Shown here: positions 35,863 to 45,600 of the stretch, piece after piece
Numbering within the stretch: the stretch's first letter is position 1
Layout of the letters: each line of letters starts with the position of its first letter
Assembly: GCA_900472395.1 (NCBI GenBank)
Contig: UCHV01000007.1
Location: 62,001 to 126,000 of the forward strand
DNA length: 64,000 nt
Direction of reading: 5' to 3'
Source of the DNA: Hyphomicrobiales bacterium
GTDB lineage: Bacteria; Pseudomonadota; Alphaproteobacteria; Rhizobiales; Rhizobiaceae
The notes under the pieces: generated by a model
What the model was told of the DNA's origin: nothing
Database searches by the model: none
The model's input: only the letters and a program-made list of their open reading frames with translations
Translations under genes and position numbers: made by a program

Positions 35863-36238
35863 AATCAAGGAGACAACCATTTCGACTAGAGATTTGGTTG
35901 TCTCTTCTTCGTTTCGCCGGCCTTACTGCTGCCGGCGAAACGGGGAAACGACAGAATTGCAAGGCGGCCGCTCCGATGCCGATACTGTCATTCGATCTTG
36001 CTGAGCGCAAAATCGGGTCCAGGCACGAGCGGGTTACCTTGGCGATGTAAGTTCAAAACTGTCGGGCGGGTTATTTATCCGCTCGACCAAACGTGAGGTG
36101 TATCTTGCGGCCCGCTCATACATTAGTGTTTGTGTGTCGTAACCGTGTCGCTGGCAAGGAGGAGTTGCCGCCGACAGTCACATGAAGGGAATGCCGTTTA
36201 TTGCAAACCGCGCTTTTCGCGCATGGGAGGAAACTGAC
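35863..36238. terminator. Tandem stem-loops after the dehydrogenase, then binding-protein promoter region
   Basis: Two strong inverted repeats stand in tandem. GAGACAACCA (35870-35879) pairs with TGGTTGTCTC (35895-35904) and is followed by TTCTTCGTTT. GTTTCGCCGGC (35911-35921) pairs perfectly over 11 bases with GCCGGCGAAAC (35931-35941). They should end or attenuate transcription from the dehydratase-dehydrogenase pair. The remaining 300 bases to the binding-protein gene hold no gene that I can support; a GGGAGGA ribosome site ends the region. Confidence 0.6.
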
Positions 36239-37759
36239 ATGAAACTGCCTATAGCAACCGTTTGCCTGTCCACCACGATGATCGCTCTGGCCTGTAGTTC
36301 GGCCTTGGCGCAAGATGGCAAGAAAAGCGTTACCGTGGTTCTGGCCGAGACGGTCGATGTGGTCGAGCCCTGTATGGCCGCGCGCCAGGATGTCGGGCGC
36401 GTTATCTCGCAGAACGTCAATGAGATGCTGGTCGAGTTCGACTATGCCAACAGCCAGCTAAAACCGCGCCTTGCTACCGAATGGAAGCAGGTCGACGATA
36501 ATACCTGGGAATTCAAGCTGCGGCAGAATGTGAAATGGCATGACGGCAAGCCGTTCACGGCCAAGGATGTGCAGTTCACGCTGGAGCGCAACAAGAACAA
36601 GAAGATCACTTGTGAGGTGGGTGGAAAATACCTCGGCGGCACCGAATTTTCCTTCGAAAGCCCGGACGCAAACACCATCCGCATCACCACCAACCCGGCA
36701 CAGCCGATCCTGCCATTGCTGATGACCGTCATCCCCATGGAATCGGCAGAAGCGACACCAGCCGATGAATATACACGCAAGCCGGTCGGCACCGGTCCCT
36801 ATACGTTCGATCAGTGGACCGTGGGGCAATATATCGTTCTGAAGCGCAATCCGAATTATTGGGGTGAGCAGCCGCAGGTGGAGCAGGCAACTTATCTCTT
36901 CCGTTCAGACAGCGCGGTCGCTGCGGCCATGGTCGAGGCAGGGGAGGCCGATATCGTGCCGGCGGTGGCCGTGCAGGATGCCACCAACAAGGAAACCGAC
37001 TTCGCCTATCCGAATTCGGAAACCACATCGCTGCGTATCGATACGCGCGAGGCGCCCACCAACGACAGACGCATCCGCGAAGCGATGAATCTGGCAATCG
37101 ACCGTCAGGCCATGCTCGGCACGCTGTTCCCGGCGGAAGCCAAGATCGCCACCCATCTCGTGGTGCCGACGACCATCGGTTACAATCCTGATGTACCGGT
37201 ATGGCCATATGATCCGGAAAAAGCAAAGGAACTGGTGGAAGCGGCAAAAGCTGATGGCGTTCCGGTGGATCGCGAGATCCGCATCATCGGCCGCAACGGA
37301 CAATATCCGAACGCCACCGAGACGATGGAAGCCATCATGGCGATGCTTCAGGAAGTCGGCCTCAACGTCAAACTCGACATGTATGACGTCTCGGTCTGGA
37401 ACGGCTATTTCGTTGCCCCCTTCGTCAAGGATTCCGGCCCGACGCTCACCCAGTCGCAACACGACAATGCCACCGGCGATCCGGTCTTTACCGCCTTCGT
37501 GAAATACGCTTCCGGTGGCTCTCACTCGATGGTGCGTGATCCGGCTGTCGACGACCTCATCTCCAAGGCAACGGCCGCCACCGGCGACGAGCGGGCAAAG
37601 CTCTGGAAGCAGTTGTTCTCCAAGGTCAACACCGACATCATCGCCGACATCCCGATGTTCCACATGGTCGGTTTTACCCGCGTTTCCAAGCGCCTGGATT
37701 TCAAGCCGACGATCGCCACCAATTCGGAACTGCAGCTTTCGCAGATCCGCTTCAAGTGA
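36239..37759 (+). CDS. Dpp/Opp-type ABC transporter substrate-binding protein
   Basis: A 506-residue periplasmic binding protein (solute-binding family 5). It has a signal peptide (MKLPIATVCLSTTMIALAC, cleavage after SSALAQ), then the family pattern NVNEMLVEFDYANSQLKPRLATEW, WEFKLRQNVKWHDGKPFTAKDV and RKPVGTGPYTFDQW. The ATG at 36239 with GGGAGGA upstream gives the signal peptide directly; the 19 extra codons from 36182 would spoil it. The permeases and ATPase are about 5 kb upstream in a separate operon, an unusual split for this family, but it is the only binding protein of that type here. Confidence 0.9.
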   Translation: MKLPIATVCLSTTMIALACSSALAQDGKKSVTVVLAETVDVVEPCMAARQDVGRVISQNVNEMLVEFDYANSQLKPRLATEWKQVDDNTWEFKLRQNVKWHDGKPFTAKDVQFTLERNKNKKITCEVGGKYLGGTEFSFESPDANTIRITTNPAQPILPLLMTVIPMESAEATPADEYTRKPVGTGPYTFDQWTVGQYIVLKRNPNYWGEQPQVEQATYLFRSDSAVAAAMVEAGEADIVPAVAVQDATNKETDFAYPNSETTSLRIDTREAPTNDRRIREAMNLAIDRQAMLGTLFPAEAKIATHLVVPTTIGYNPDVPVWPYDPEKAKELVEAAKADGVPVDREIRIIGRNGQYPNATETMEAIMAMLQEVGLNVKLDMYDVSVWNGYFVAPFVKDSGPTLTQSQHDNATGDPVFTAFVKYASGGSHSMVRDPAVDDLISKATAATGDERAKLWKQLFSKVNTDIIADIPMFHMVGFTRVSKRLDFKPTIATNSELQLSQIRFK

Positions 37760-37775
37760 TCCTGACCTGAACAAG

Positions 37776-37802
37776 GTGGGCCGCGTTTTGCGCGCGGTCC
37801 AC
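37776..37802 (+). other. Stem-loop after the binding-protein gene
   Basis: GTGGGCCGCG (37776-37785) pairs with CGCGGTCCAC (37793-37802) with one G-T pair. Hairpins at this place often slow mRNA decay and give more binding protein than downstream product. No T-run follows. Confidence 0.45.
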
Positions 37803-37824
37803 GTTCCACTTCCGCAAAGAGACG

Positions 37825-38892
37825 ATGGATGAACCGATGCCGCTGATCGAACGCGTAGCTCTTACCGAATTTGCCAAAAACATGCTGACCCGCGCCGGCA
37901 TGGAGGTCGACAAGGCCAAGGCCACTGCCGCCATTCTAGTCGAAGGTGACATGATCGGTCACGAAACCCATGGTGTCAGCCTTCTGCACTGGTATGTCGA
38001 GGCGCTGGAAGATGGCTCGCTCGCCAAGGCCGGTACTTACGAGGTGGTCAACGATCGTGGTGCCGCATTCGTGTGGGACGGCAAGTCACTTCCAGGCGCA
38101 TGGCTGCTTTCCCAGGCGCTCGATCAGGCCTGCGAACGGGTTGGGCAATATGGTGTCGTGACCGCCGCCATCCGCAACTGTCACCATACCTGCGCGCTTT
38201 CCGCCTTCATGCGGCAGGTGACGGAGCGCGGATTGATCGTGCAGCTTTCCGTCTCGCATCCTGCCGCAAGCCGTGTTGCGCCGTATGGCGGCACCAGGCC
38301 GCTTCTGACGCCGAACCCTATGGCGGCCGGTTTCCCCACATCCGGAGATCCGATCCTCATTGACGTATCCGCCTCCATAACCACCACGACGATGACGCAG
38401 ACGCTGGCGAAGGCCGGCCAAAAGTTTCCTGAAGCCTGGGCCTTCACCGCCGATGGTGAACCGACCGACGATCCCCGCGAAGTGACGGAACATGGCGGCA
38501 CGATGATGCCGCTTGGCGGGCAGCTTAAGGGTCACAAGGGATTTGGTCTGGCCCTGATTGTCGAATTGATGGGGCAGGGACTTTCCGGCAAGGGCCGCGC
38601 CAATGCGCCTGCTGGCATCTTTTCGCAAAGCGCCTTTTTGCAGGTAATCGATCCCGCGTTCTTTGCAGGACTTGATGCCTTCACCGAGCAATCGGATTTT
38701 CTGAGCAACGCATGCCGCTCCAATCCTCCGGCAGCCTGGAACAACGGGCCTGTACGCATGCCGGGCGATAGCGCTGCTCGCAAGCGTCGTGCCGCGATAG
38801 AGAAGGGTGTGCCGATCGGCGAAACGGCTTGGGAAAAACTCGCTCGTGATGCAGACCGTTTGAATATCAAACTTCCATCAGAAGTTGCTTGA
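37825..38892 (+). CDS. Ldh/malate-dehydrogenase-family (type 2) oxidoreductase
   Basis: A 355-residue member of the type 2 malate/L-lactate dehydrogenase family, NAD(P)-dependent enzymes acting on 2-hydroxy acids (malate, sulfolactate, ureidoglycolate, 2,3-diketo-gulonate). Marks are EGDMIGHETHGVSLL, AIRNCHHTCAL, RVAPYGGTRPLLTPNPMAAGFP, and GGQLKGHKGFGLALIVELM. It starts at ATG 37825 (AAAGAGA upstream); ATG 37837 is the alternative. It follows the binding-protein gene by 65 bases and a hairpin. With the D-2-hydroxyacid dehydrogenase it gives the module two stereochemically different hydroxyacid enzymes. Confidence 0.87.
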   Translation: MDEPMPLIERVALTEFAKNMLTRAGMEVDKAKATAAILVEGDMIGHETHGVSLLHWYVEALEDGSLAKAGTYEVVNDRGAAFVWDGKSLPGAWLLSQALDQACERVGQYGVVTAAIRNCHHTCALSAFMRQVTERGLIVQLSVSHPAASRVAPYGGTRPLLTPNPMAAGFPTSGDPILIDVSASITTTTMTQTLAKAGQKFPEAWAFTADGEPTDDPREVTEHGGTMMPLGGQLKGHKGFGLALIVELMGQGLSGKGRANAPAGIFSQSAFLQVIDPAFFAGLDAFTEQSDFLSNACRSNPPAAWNNGPVRMPGDSAARKRRAAIEKGVPIGETAWEKLARDADRLNIKLPSEVA

Positions 38893-39098
38893 AGACGCCA
38901 CGGAAAAGCGGCGGGAAATCTGCGCCTATATGACAAATTATTGTGGCTTTTACCCATCTTAACTGGGTGTGCGTTGCCAATAAGTCACAACGTCAGCCGC
39001 GAAACGGTCACAATCGTTTTTTTTCCGCATGAGATGTTGCCGCGCGACAGGCCATTGATACTTATCGTTGAACCGATTCTTTTATTTAAGGATACGTG

Positions 39099-40238
39099 AT
39101 GCGGAAGCTTGCGCCCTTCGTTTTCCTAGCTCTTTTGACTGCATGCGCACGACCTTCCGACGGACCGGATGCAGGCGCTTTTTATAACACGATCGATCCG
39201 AACACGAAGCAGCGCGTTCCCGTGACCCGTCTGGCGGATGCACCAATGGCGCCGCCGATCACGCAGCCCATGTCCTATGCGCCGACCGATCTTGGTCTGG
39301 CCGGCATGCGCTCGGGTGGTTATGCCGATCAGCGGCTGCGTCGCGGTGATGTCATCGAGGTCACGATCCTTGATACGGGTGAGGAGGGCATGTTCTCTTC
39401 CACCCAGAGCAAGACGCTCAATCTCGGCAAGTTCACGGTCGATTCCGCCGGCACGGTGACCTTGCCTTTCGTCGGGCGCCAGCGTGTTCTGGAATCGTCC
39501 CCCGAAGCGCTTCAGTCTCGCATCGTTACCGGCCTCAAGGGCTCGGCGGTCAATCCGCAGGCTGTCGTCACCGTGGTGGACAAACCTTCGACGGGCTTCA
39601 CCGTCAATGGCGATGTTCGTTCGGCCGGCCGTTTCCCGCTGACGGCTCGCAAGGAGCGTGTGCTTGATGCCATCGCGCTTGCCGGTGGCTCCGCTTCGGC
39701 GCCCGGTGCGGCATCGGTTACGCTGATCCGTGGCAGCCAGCGCGCCACTGCACCGATCGAGCGCCTGATGAACGACAACGCGCAGAACGTTTACCTTCTG
39801 CCGGAAGACCAGATCTATGTCGGCAAGGATTCGCCGACCTTCACCGCTTTCGGTGCATTCAAGAGCGTCGGCGAGTTCGAGTTCGAGCCGGGCAAGTTGA
39901 CGCTTGCCCAGGCATTTGGCCGTGCAGGTGGTCTGCTCGATGACCGTGCCAATGCCCGAAACGTCTATCTTCTGCGCAACGAAACTGTCTACAAGCCGCT
40001 GCCAAGCGCCGCCGAAAAGCAGAAGCTGGTGACCAGCTACAGCGTTTCCAACAAGCCGGCCGTTTATCGTATCGACATGAAGGACATTTCGAACCTGGCG
40101 CTGATGCAGCGTTTCCAGATGGCTGATGGCGACATGCTCTATGCCACCAATGCCGGAATGGTCGATTTTGCAAAACTCTTCACCATTTACCAGAAGAGCG
40201 TCGCGACCGCTGCAGCCCCGCTGCCGGGCATGAACTGA
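39099..40238 (+). CDS. Polysaccharide-export outer-membrane lipoprotein (Wza/GumB type)
   Basis: A 379-residue lipoprotein with a lipobox LLTAC (Cys near residue 16), a poly-export domain (DQRLRRGDVIEVTILDTGEEG ... TVTLPFVGRQ ... AVVTVVDKP) and SLBB-type repeats (TVNGDVRSAGRFPLTARKERVLDAIALAGGS; GAFKSVGEFEFEPGKLTLAQAFGRAGGL). It would form or anchor an outer-membrane channel for capsular or exopolysaccharide. No Wzc, polymerase or glycosyltransferase gene is adjacent, so it is an isolated export gene. The ATG at 39099 is favoured over the GTG at 39096. It ends only 21 bases from the convergent ppkA gene. Confidence 0.88.
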   Translation: MRKLAPFVFLALLTACARPSDGPDAGAFYNTIDPNTKQRVPVTRLADAPMAPPITQPMSYAPTDLGLAGMRSGGYADQRLRRGDVIEVTILDTGEEGMFSSTQSKTLNLGKFTVDSAGTVTLPFVGRQRVLESSPEALQSRIVTGLKGSAVNPQAVVTVVDKPSTGFTVNGDVRSAGRFPLTARKERVLDAIALAGGSASAPGAASVTLIRGSQRATAPIERLMNDNAQNVYLLPEDQIYVGKDSPTFTAFGAFKSVGEFEFEPGKLTLAQAFGRAGGLLDDRANARNVYLLRNETVYKPLPSAAEKQKLVTSYSVSNKPAVYRIDMKDISNLALMQRFQMADGDMLYATNAGMVDFAKLFTIYQKSVATAAAPLPGMN

Positions 40239-40259
40239 TAAGCTTCAAACTGACCGAAT

Positions 40260-41156
40260 TCAGAGGCCGCCAAGCATCCGCAAGGCGGCCTTTGCATTTT
40301 CGGGGCGGTCCTGTGGCAATGGCTGGGACAGATGCCCCGCCAACGCATGCAGACTGATGGCCTCGGCATCATCGCAGACCTGCAACATCGATGACAAAAT
40401 CCGGCCGGCGGCAAAGAGATCTGCGCGGTGGTCCATAACGCTTGCCTCCTTCTGTTCAGGGGCTGCAAAATGCCGATTTCCGGCGAAACGCAGATCGAGC
40501 ACGTGATGATTTTCGTCTCTGGAAAGCGCGATCCCGAAATCGGCGATCTTGACCGTATCGCCTTCCTCGCCGCTGAAAAGCACATTCGACGGCGAGAGGT
40601 CGCAGTGCACAATCGACTGTTCGTGTATCGCCGAGAGGCCTTCCAGAATGCCGATCATGATCTTTGAGATATCGTCTACGGAAATCGCTCCCGAAGCCAG
40701 ACGATCGGCAAGCGTACCTTGGCACCACTCCAGAATGATAGCGGGGCGCCCGTCCTGAAGCCGCAGCAGGGCCTGTGTCGTGATGATATGGGCATGGCGC
40801 AACGACAATCCCATTTCCGCCTCCCGAAGAAAAAGACGACGTGAGACCGGGTCGTCCGCGTGATCGGGATGAAGCGTTTTGACCGCATGCAGCGAGCCGA
40901 GATCGCGGTGCCGCACTTTGTGTATCCGGGTCAGCGCACTGTCATGCACCTTGTTTTCGATGGTAAAGGTGTTGGCAATGATGTTGGCCGGCATGTCGCT
41001 CAACCGGCTCTCGCCACGATCCAGCGCATCACGGACACGATCTGTAAGCAGGCGCCGTTCCTCGCCGGAGCGCCATGCGTCTCCGGTACGGGTCAGGCTT
41101 TGCCAAAGGGCGGAAAAGCGCTTCGTGATGTCGTCAAAGCCCGGCTCACCGGCCAT
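40260..41156 (-). CDS. ppkA: T6SS serine/threonine protein kinase PpkA (ImpN)
   Basis: A 298-residue kinase, last gene of the imp operon. It retains the ATP-site Lys (HAVKTL), a C-helix Glu region, catalytic Asp in HCDLSPSNVLF and DFG, but has unusual features: the catalytic loop is HCD-L-S instead of HRD-L-K, and the glycine-rich loop (KVHDSALTRIHKV) lacks the usual glycines. In A. tumefaciens PpkA phosphorylates TssL at Thr14, which lets Fha bind and switches secretion on. There is no transmembrane or extracellular sensor part, unlike the Pseudomonas PpkA. It overlaps tagF-pppA by 11 bases. Confidence 0.9.
   Translation of the reverse strand: MAGEPGFDDITKRFSALWQSLTRTGDAWRSGEERRLLTDRVRDALDRGESRLSDMPANIIANTFTIENKVHDSALTRIHKVRHRDLGSLHAVKTLHPDHADDPVSRRLFLREAEMGLSLRHAHIITTQALLRLQDGRPAIILEWCQGTLADRLASGAISVDDISKIMIGILEGLSAIHEQSIVHCDLSPSNVLFSGEEGDTVKIADFGIALSRDENHHVLDLRFAGNRHFAAPEQKEASVMDHRADLFAAGRILSSMLQVCDDAEAISLHALAGHLSQPLPQDRPENAKAALRMLGGL
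40264..40293 (+). terminator. Terminator of the export lipoprotein, inside the ppkA 3' end
   Basis: AGGCCGCC (40264-40271) and GGCGGCCT (40284-40291) form an 8-base stem followed by TTTGCATTTT on the plus strand. It lies within the last codons of the convergent ppkA gene, so one sequence serves as coding DNA on one strand and terminator on the other. Confidence 0.6.
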
Positions 41157-42600
41157 TGCCGTCCGTCACGTCAATTACGATTGCGGACAGGTTTTCGCGG
41201 CAATCGGCGATCAGTCCTTCCTGAACCAGCGTATTTGCAATGTCGTCTATATCGCCGGCGATAAGGATTTCGGCGATGCCGCGTTCCGGTATGGAGCGCG
41301 CCAATGGATGGCTGCACAGCAGAAAACGGTCACCCGCCTGAAGATCGTCCGTAATGACTTCCGGAGAAAGCTGTCCGGCGAGACCGATAGCGCGCGACAG
41401 GGAACGACGCAGGCCAACCGAAACGTGGTCCCTGGTCAGGCAGCGCATCATTCCGTCGCGCAGGAGATAGGCTCTGGCATCGCCGGCCCAAACCAGTGCA
41501 AACCGATCCTCTGCGACACCGAGCGAAACGAGACTGGCCATCGGCGGCTTTCTGCCCCAGGAGCCGGGTGTCGATTGCAGCAGGCCATGGGCGCGGCCAA
41601 GCTTTCCCTTCATCTCCTGCAGCAGGCTTTCGGTCGTATCCTGTGGGGCCGTATCGGCCAAAATGGCAATCGTCTGGCGGCTTGCTTCGACAGCATCGTT
41701 GCCGTCTCCCACACCGTCAGCAATCGCAAACAGAAACGGTGTGTGCTGCGCCAGAACGGCGTCGGCATTGACGCTCAGGCGTGTCCCGGCGTGGCTGGCC
41801 TTGTCATGGCGCAGGCGAAAATTTCGAGGCTCTGCCACCGACATCGCGGAAGGTGCGCTCGCCTGCTCGGGTTCGAACTGGTTGAGGTTCGCGGCAGCAG
41901 GCGGTTGCGCTGTTGATGCCGTGTCCGACGGCGGGGGCGCTGGTGCAGGTTCGGATGGTGTTGGTCCGGACGCCTCCATGCCCGCCATCAGCAATTCCAG
42001 AAAGTCGGTTGGCTGTGGCGCGCCGCCGCTGCGAAAACCCTTGTTCTGCCGGTCCTGCGGGTCGAAGCGCCACCACAACGTATCCGGTCGGTGGGTCTTT
42101 CCGGGGCGCTGCTCGAAATGCTGATCCGAAGGTCGCAAATGCCGAAGACGTTTCAGGCTGGCCGTGAACGTTTCGATGTCGAAATCCCGGCGTGAAACCG
42201 TCTCGGCCAACGCCTCCAGCGCAAGAAACCAGGTTTCGTCGAGGCAGAGTTTCCGGCTGTCTCCCGCGAATTCGTGCAACTGTGCGGTGATCGCCAACGG
42301 AAAACTGCGGCCAACGCGGTCACGGCTCGGCACGATGAGGCCGGCAACGGTCACCGGTCCCCAGATGCCGCGTTCCGCCACGAACCGCCATGCCGGCATG
42401 TTGGCAAATATCTGCTCCCAGTTTTCACCGGCATGATGGTGTGCCTTGGCAATGCCGGACTGCAACCAGGCATCGAGCGCATCCTGTACGGTTCGGCTGA
42501 GGCCGGTTGAGACAAAATCTCCATGGCTTGGCAGTTTGCCAAAGAAGCCGATCCTGTCGGCTTCCATGGTGACCGGATCGAGTGCTGAGCGTGGGGGCAT
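41146..42600 (-). CDS. tagF: TagF-PppA fusion, T6SS post-translational repressor (ImpM)
   Basis: A 484-residue fusion. Residues about 10-230 are TagF (GFFGKLPSHGDFVSTGL, WRFVAERGIWGP); after a Pro/Ala-rich linker, residues about 255-484 form a PP2C-like PppA domain. Such a fusion is known in A. tumefaciens, where it represses T6SS through Fha. The phosphatase part keeps the first Asp (AIADGVGDG), but the conserved CSDG is CSHP and the terminal DN is EN, so two metal-binding Asp are replaced. It may be a pseudo-phosphatase. The ATG at 42600 has GAGGA eight bases upstream; the TTG at 42615 overlaps the tssM stop. Confidence 0.9.
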   Translation of the reverse strand: MPPRSALDPVTMEADRIGFFGKLPSHGDFVSTGLSRTVQDALDAWLQSGIAKAHHHAGENWEQIFANMPAWRFVAERGIWGPVTVAGLIVPSRDRVGRSFPLAITAQLHEFAGDSRKLCLDETWFLALEALAETVSRRDFDIETFTASLKRLRHLRPSDQHFEQRPGKTHRPDTLWWRFDPQDRQNKGFRSGGAPQPTDFLELLMAGMEASGPTPSEPAPAPPPSDTASTAQPPAAANLNQFEPEQASAPSAMSVAEPRNFRLRHDKASHAGTRLSVNADAVLAQHTPFLFAIADGVGDGNDAVEASRQTIAILADTAPQDTTESLLQEMKGKLGRAHGLLQSTPGSWGRKPPMASLVSLGVAEDRFALVWAGDARAYLLRDGMMRCLTRDHVSVGLRRSLSRAIGLAGQLSPEVITDDLQAGDRFLLCSHPLARSIPERGIAEILIAGDIDDIANTLVQEGLIADCRENLSAIVIDVTDGNGR

Positions 42601-42611
42601 GAACGGCGTCC

Positions 42612-45600
42612 TCAAAACTGTGTCGGGCAGGCAAACGCACTGAGCGCTTCCAGCCGGAACGGGTTGAGCACGGAACCGAACTGCACTTCGAACTCGGCGA
42701 TCTTGCCGGCTTGCGTGAAACGCGCCCGGAAAAGATCGTTCCCCTCATTGGTGATATCGGCGCCATCGAACAGACGGAACGGCGACCAATCGCCATTCTC
42801 AACGATCGCTTGCTGCCAGCCGCCCGGCTGGAAGGCGATACGCGATACGTTGCTGGCGTCGGTTGAAGGCCAGGAGATCGATTTGGCCTGTACCGGGCCA
42901 TGGAAATAGACGAGGCGCTCCGCCTCGATTTCCAGCATGACGGCATTGGCGCTTTCCGAAAGCGACACCGGTTTCACGTTGATGGCGATAGCAGGGTTTT
43001 CGCTGCCGGCCGGGAAGAAGGCCCGGTTGATCTTGTCGGCATTCTCGAACTGAGCGATTGCCTCGCTTGGAATGCTGGCCGCACCGAACGTGCCCTTCCA
43101 GCCCCATGGCGAGGCGCTGGTATCGACGAAGGCGGAAAGTCTTTCATCGAAGAAGCTCTTGAACAGGCCCTTTGGTCCGAACAGGCGCACGAAATCGGTC
43201 ATTGCCACATCTCGCGGGGATTCCCGCTCGAAGGGGTAACGACCGGTAACGACGCTGGAGCAATAGCTTGACCCCTCCGCTGCCCACGCATCGTTGATAC
43301 GGGCGCGGGCCGATTTCACCGCAAGCGAACCGACATCGGCAGCGACCCCGGCCATCCAGCCGTCGATCGGGTTGGGCAGACGACGCGCCTGCTGCAATAG
43401 CTCCTGGTTGGCGTCGGTCAACTGGCTGTCGACGTCGAACACCTTCGCAATCTCTGCCGAGGAGGTGGTGGCGCGCGCCAGTTGATCCGCGACTTTCTGC
43501 AATGCCGGCTGGAGTTGTCCGATCATTGATTTCGGAGCGTCGGCCGATTGGCCCGTCACCGCGGCCACCGGCGAATCTGTCGGAGCGACTAGGGCCTCGC
43601 GCAGTCCGGCATAAGGATCGGGTGCGTTTGCCACACCTGTCAGCGCCGTGGAAGATACACTGTCTCCGCCATTGTCAGCGGAAGCGATCTCGGTTCCGGC
43701 GTTTCGCAGGTCGGTGCTTTCGACGATCGATCGGGCTATCATCTCAACAGGGCTGATCGGCTTGTTGGCCAGGTTGCGGGTTGTCTCGGCAGCGTCATTG
43801 ATCGTCTGCGACGGCTTCACCCGCATCTCGGTCAGAACACTTGCCCAGCGCTTTTCGAAATTGTCGAAATAAAGCTGCAGAGTCGATTGCGTGATCGCAT
43901 CTATCGTGCTGCCGGCCGGGTTTTCCTCGTTGCGCACCCATGTTTCCTCTATCGCGGTGCGGGCGGCGTCGGACACCTTGGGCAGCACGACGCCGCGATA
44001 ACCGTTGCTGGAAAACAGGCCCGGAATGCCTTCGCGAAGCGAGGCGCCGGAACTGCGTTCGAATGCCTTTTCACCGATAGGACCAAGAGCGGTTCCCGGG
44101 GTCCAGGCCGGCAGCGCGCGGGAGGCACGATAGTCGGTCAGGATATCATAAGCGCGATTGGCAATGCTTTGCGTGCGGATTGCTTCGCGGGCCTTGGCGA
44201 TCAGATAGGGATCGAGTTCGATGGGCGGAAGTACGCCCCTCGCCATCGCCGCGGCATGCGCAGTCAGGGACTGGCGAGCGCTGGCGCGGCCATCGCCCGG
44301 GAAAAGCGCATTAAACATGCCCTGTGTTTCAAGCTCGACGAATTCTCGGTCCATCGGTCCAAGGCCGCCGAGCATACCGTAGAGTTTCAACGCGTTGAAC
44401 GTGCGGGCCACATCGGAAGTGTCGGCCATATCCTTCTGCAATTGCACAAGAACGCGCGGCAAAAGCAGCGCGTTCAGCGCTCGCTGGTAGGCATCGCGCT
44501 GACGGCCGGCGACCTTGTTTTCCTGGTCGAGACCGAACGTGACAGGCCAGACACGATCCTTGGAGAAGTCGCGGGTCACCGCCGCCAGATTGTCGAGTGC
44601 CGGCATCACGCGCAGAAAATCGGCATCGCTGACATCGCGCACATTGATACCTTGAGACAGTTTCTCGTAGGCATCGATGTGCTGCTCGGCCGCGGCAAGA
44701 GCGGCCTTGTTCTGAAAGTATGTGGCAGTCCAGCTGCTGAGCACGACTGCCAGGACCAAAACGGCGGCGGCATAGGCTGCGCGGCGCAGCAACAGCTGCC
44801 GGCCGGAAAGGCGGCGGTCTCTCGAAACCAGCGAGGCCTCATCGAAGATGACGTCCTTGAAGAGCCGTGAGAGAAAATAGCTGCGACGGGCGCGGCCGGA
44901 TGTCGAAGCGGCAGCTTCGTTGGCCTGCGTACCGGATGCGAAATAGATGCCGCGCAGAAGCGGTGGCTCCACCAGTTTGGAACCGGTGCAAAGCTCGGTC
45001 ATCACGTCATGCAGGCGTTCCTTGAGCGCTGCCAGTTCCGCCGGAAAACGGAAGATGCGGCCGCGCAGTTCGGCATTCGGCTCCTGCTGCAGACGCTCGA
45101 TCAGCATCGAGCCGACGCGCTCCTGCAAGAGCGTAAACTCTTCCGTGAAACGGTCGGGAAGGTCGATCGTCTTGTAGCTCTCATCGAGGCCAAACGTCGT
45201 ACCCCATACCTGTTCGCGGTCGGACTTGTTGAAGCCGTCGAAAAATTCCACGAAGCCGGTCAGAAGGTCGGCCTTGGTCAGAACCAGATAGACCGGCACA
45301 CGCGCCTGCAGCTTTTCATCGAGCTCGGACAGGCGCTGGCGGATGACGCGAATTTCCTCGCGCTGGGCTTCCGGGTCACGGGTCAAAAGGTCGCCGATGG
45401 AAAGCGTGACCAGCGCGCCGTTGATCGGCTGCGAGCGGCGATATTTTCTCAAAAGACCGAGAAAACCCTCCCATCCGGCCTTGGCGGAACCGTTGAGATC
45501 GTCCTGCGTGGTATAACGGCCGGCGGTATCGATCAGGATCGCTTCGTCGGTGAACCACCAGTTACAGTTACGCGTACCACCGATGCCCTGCACGGAATTG

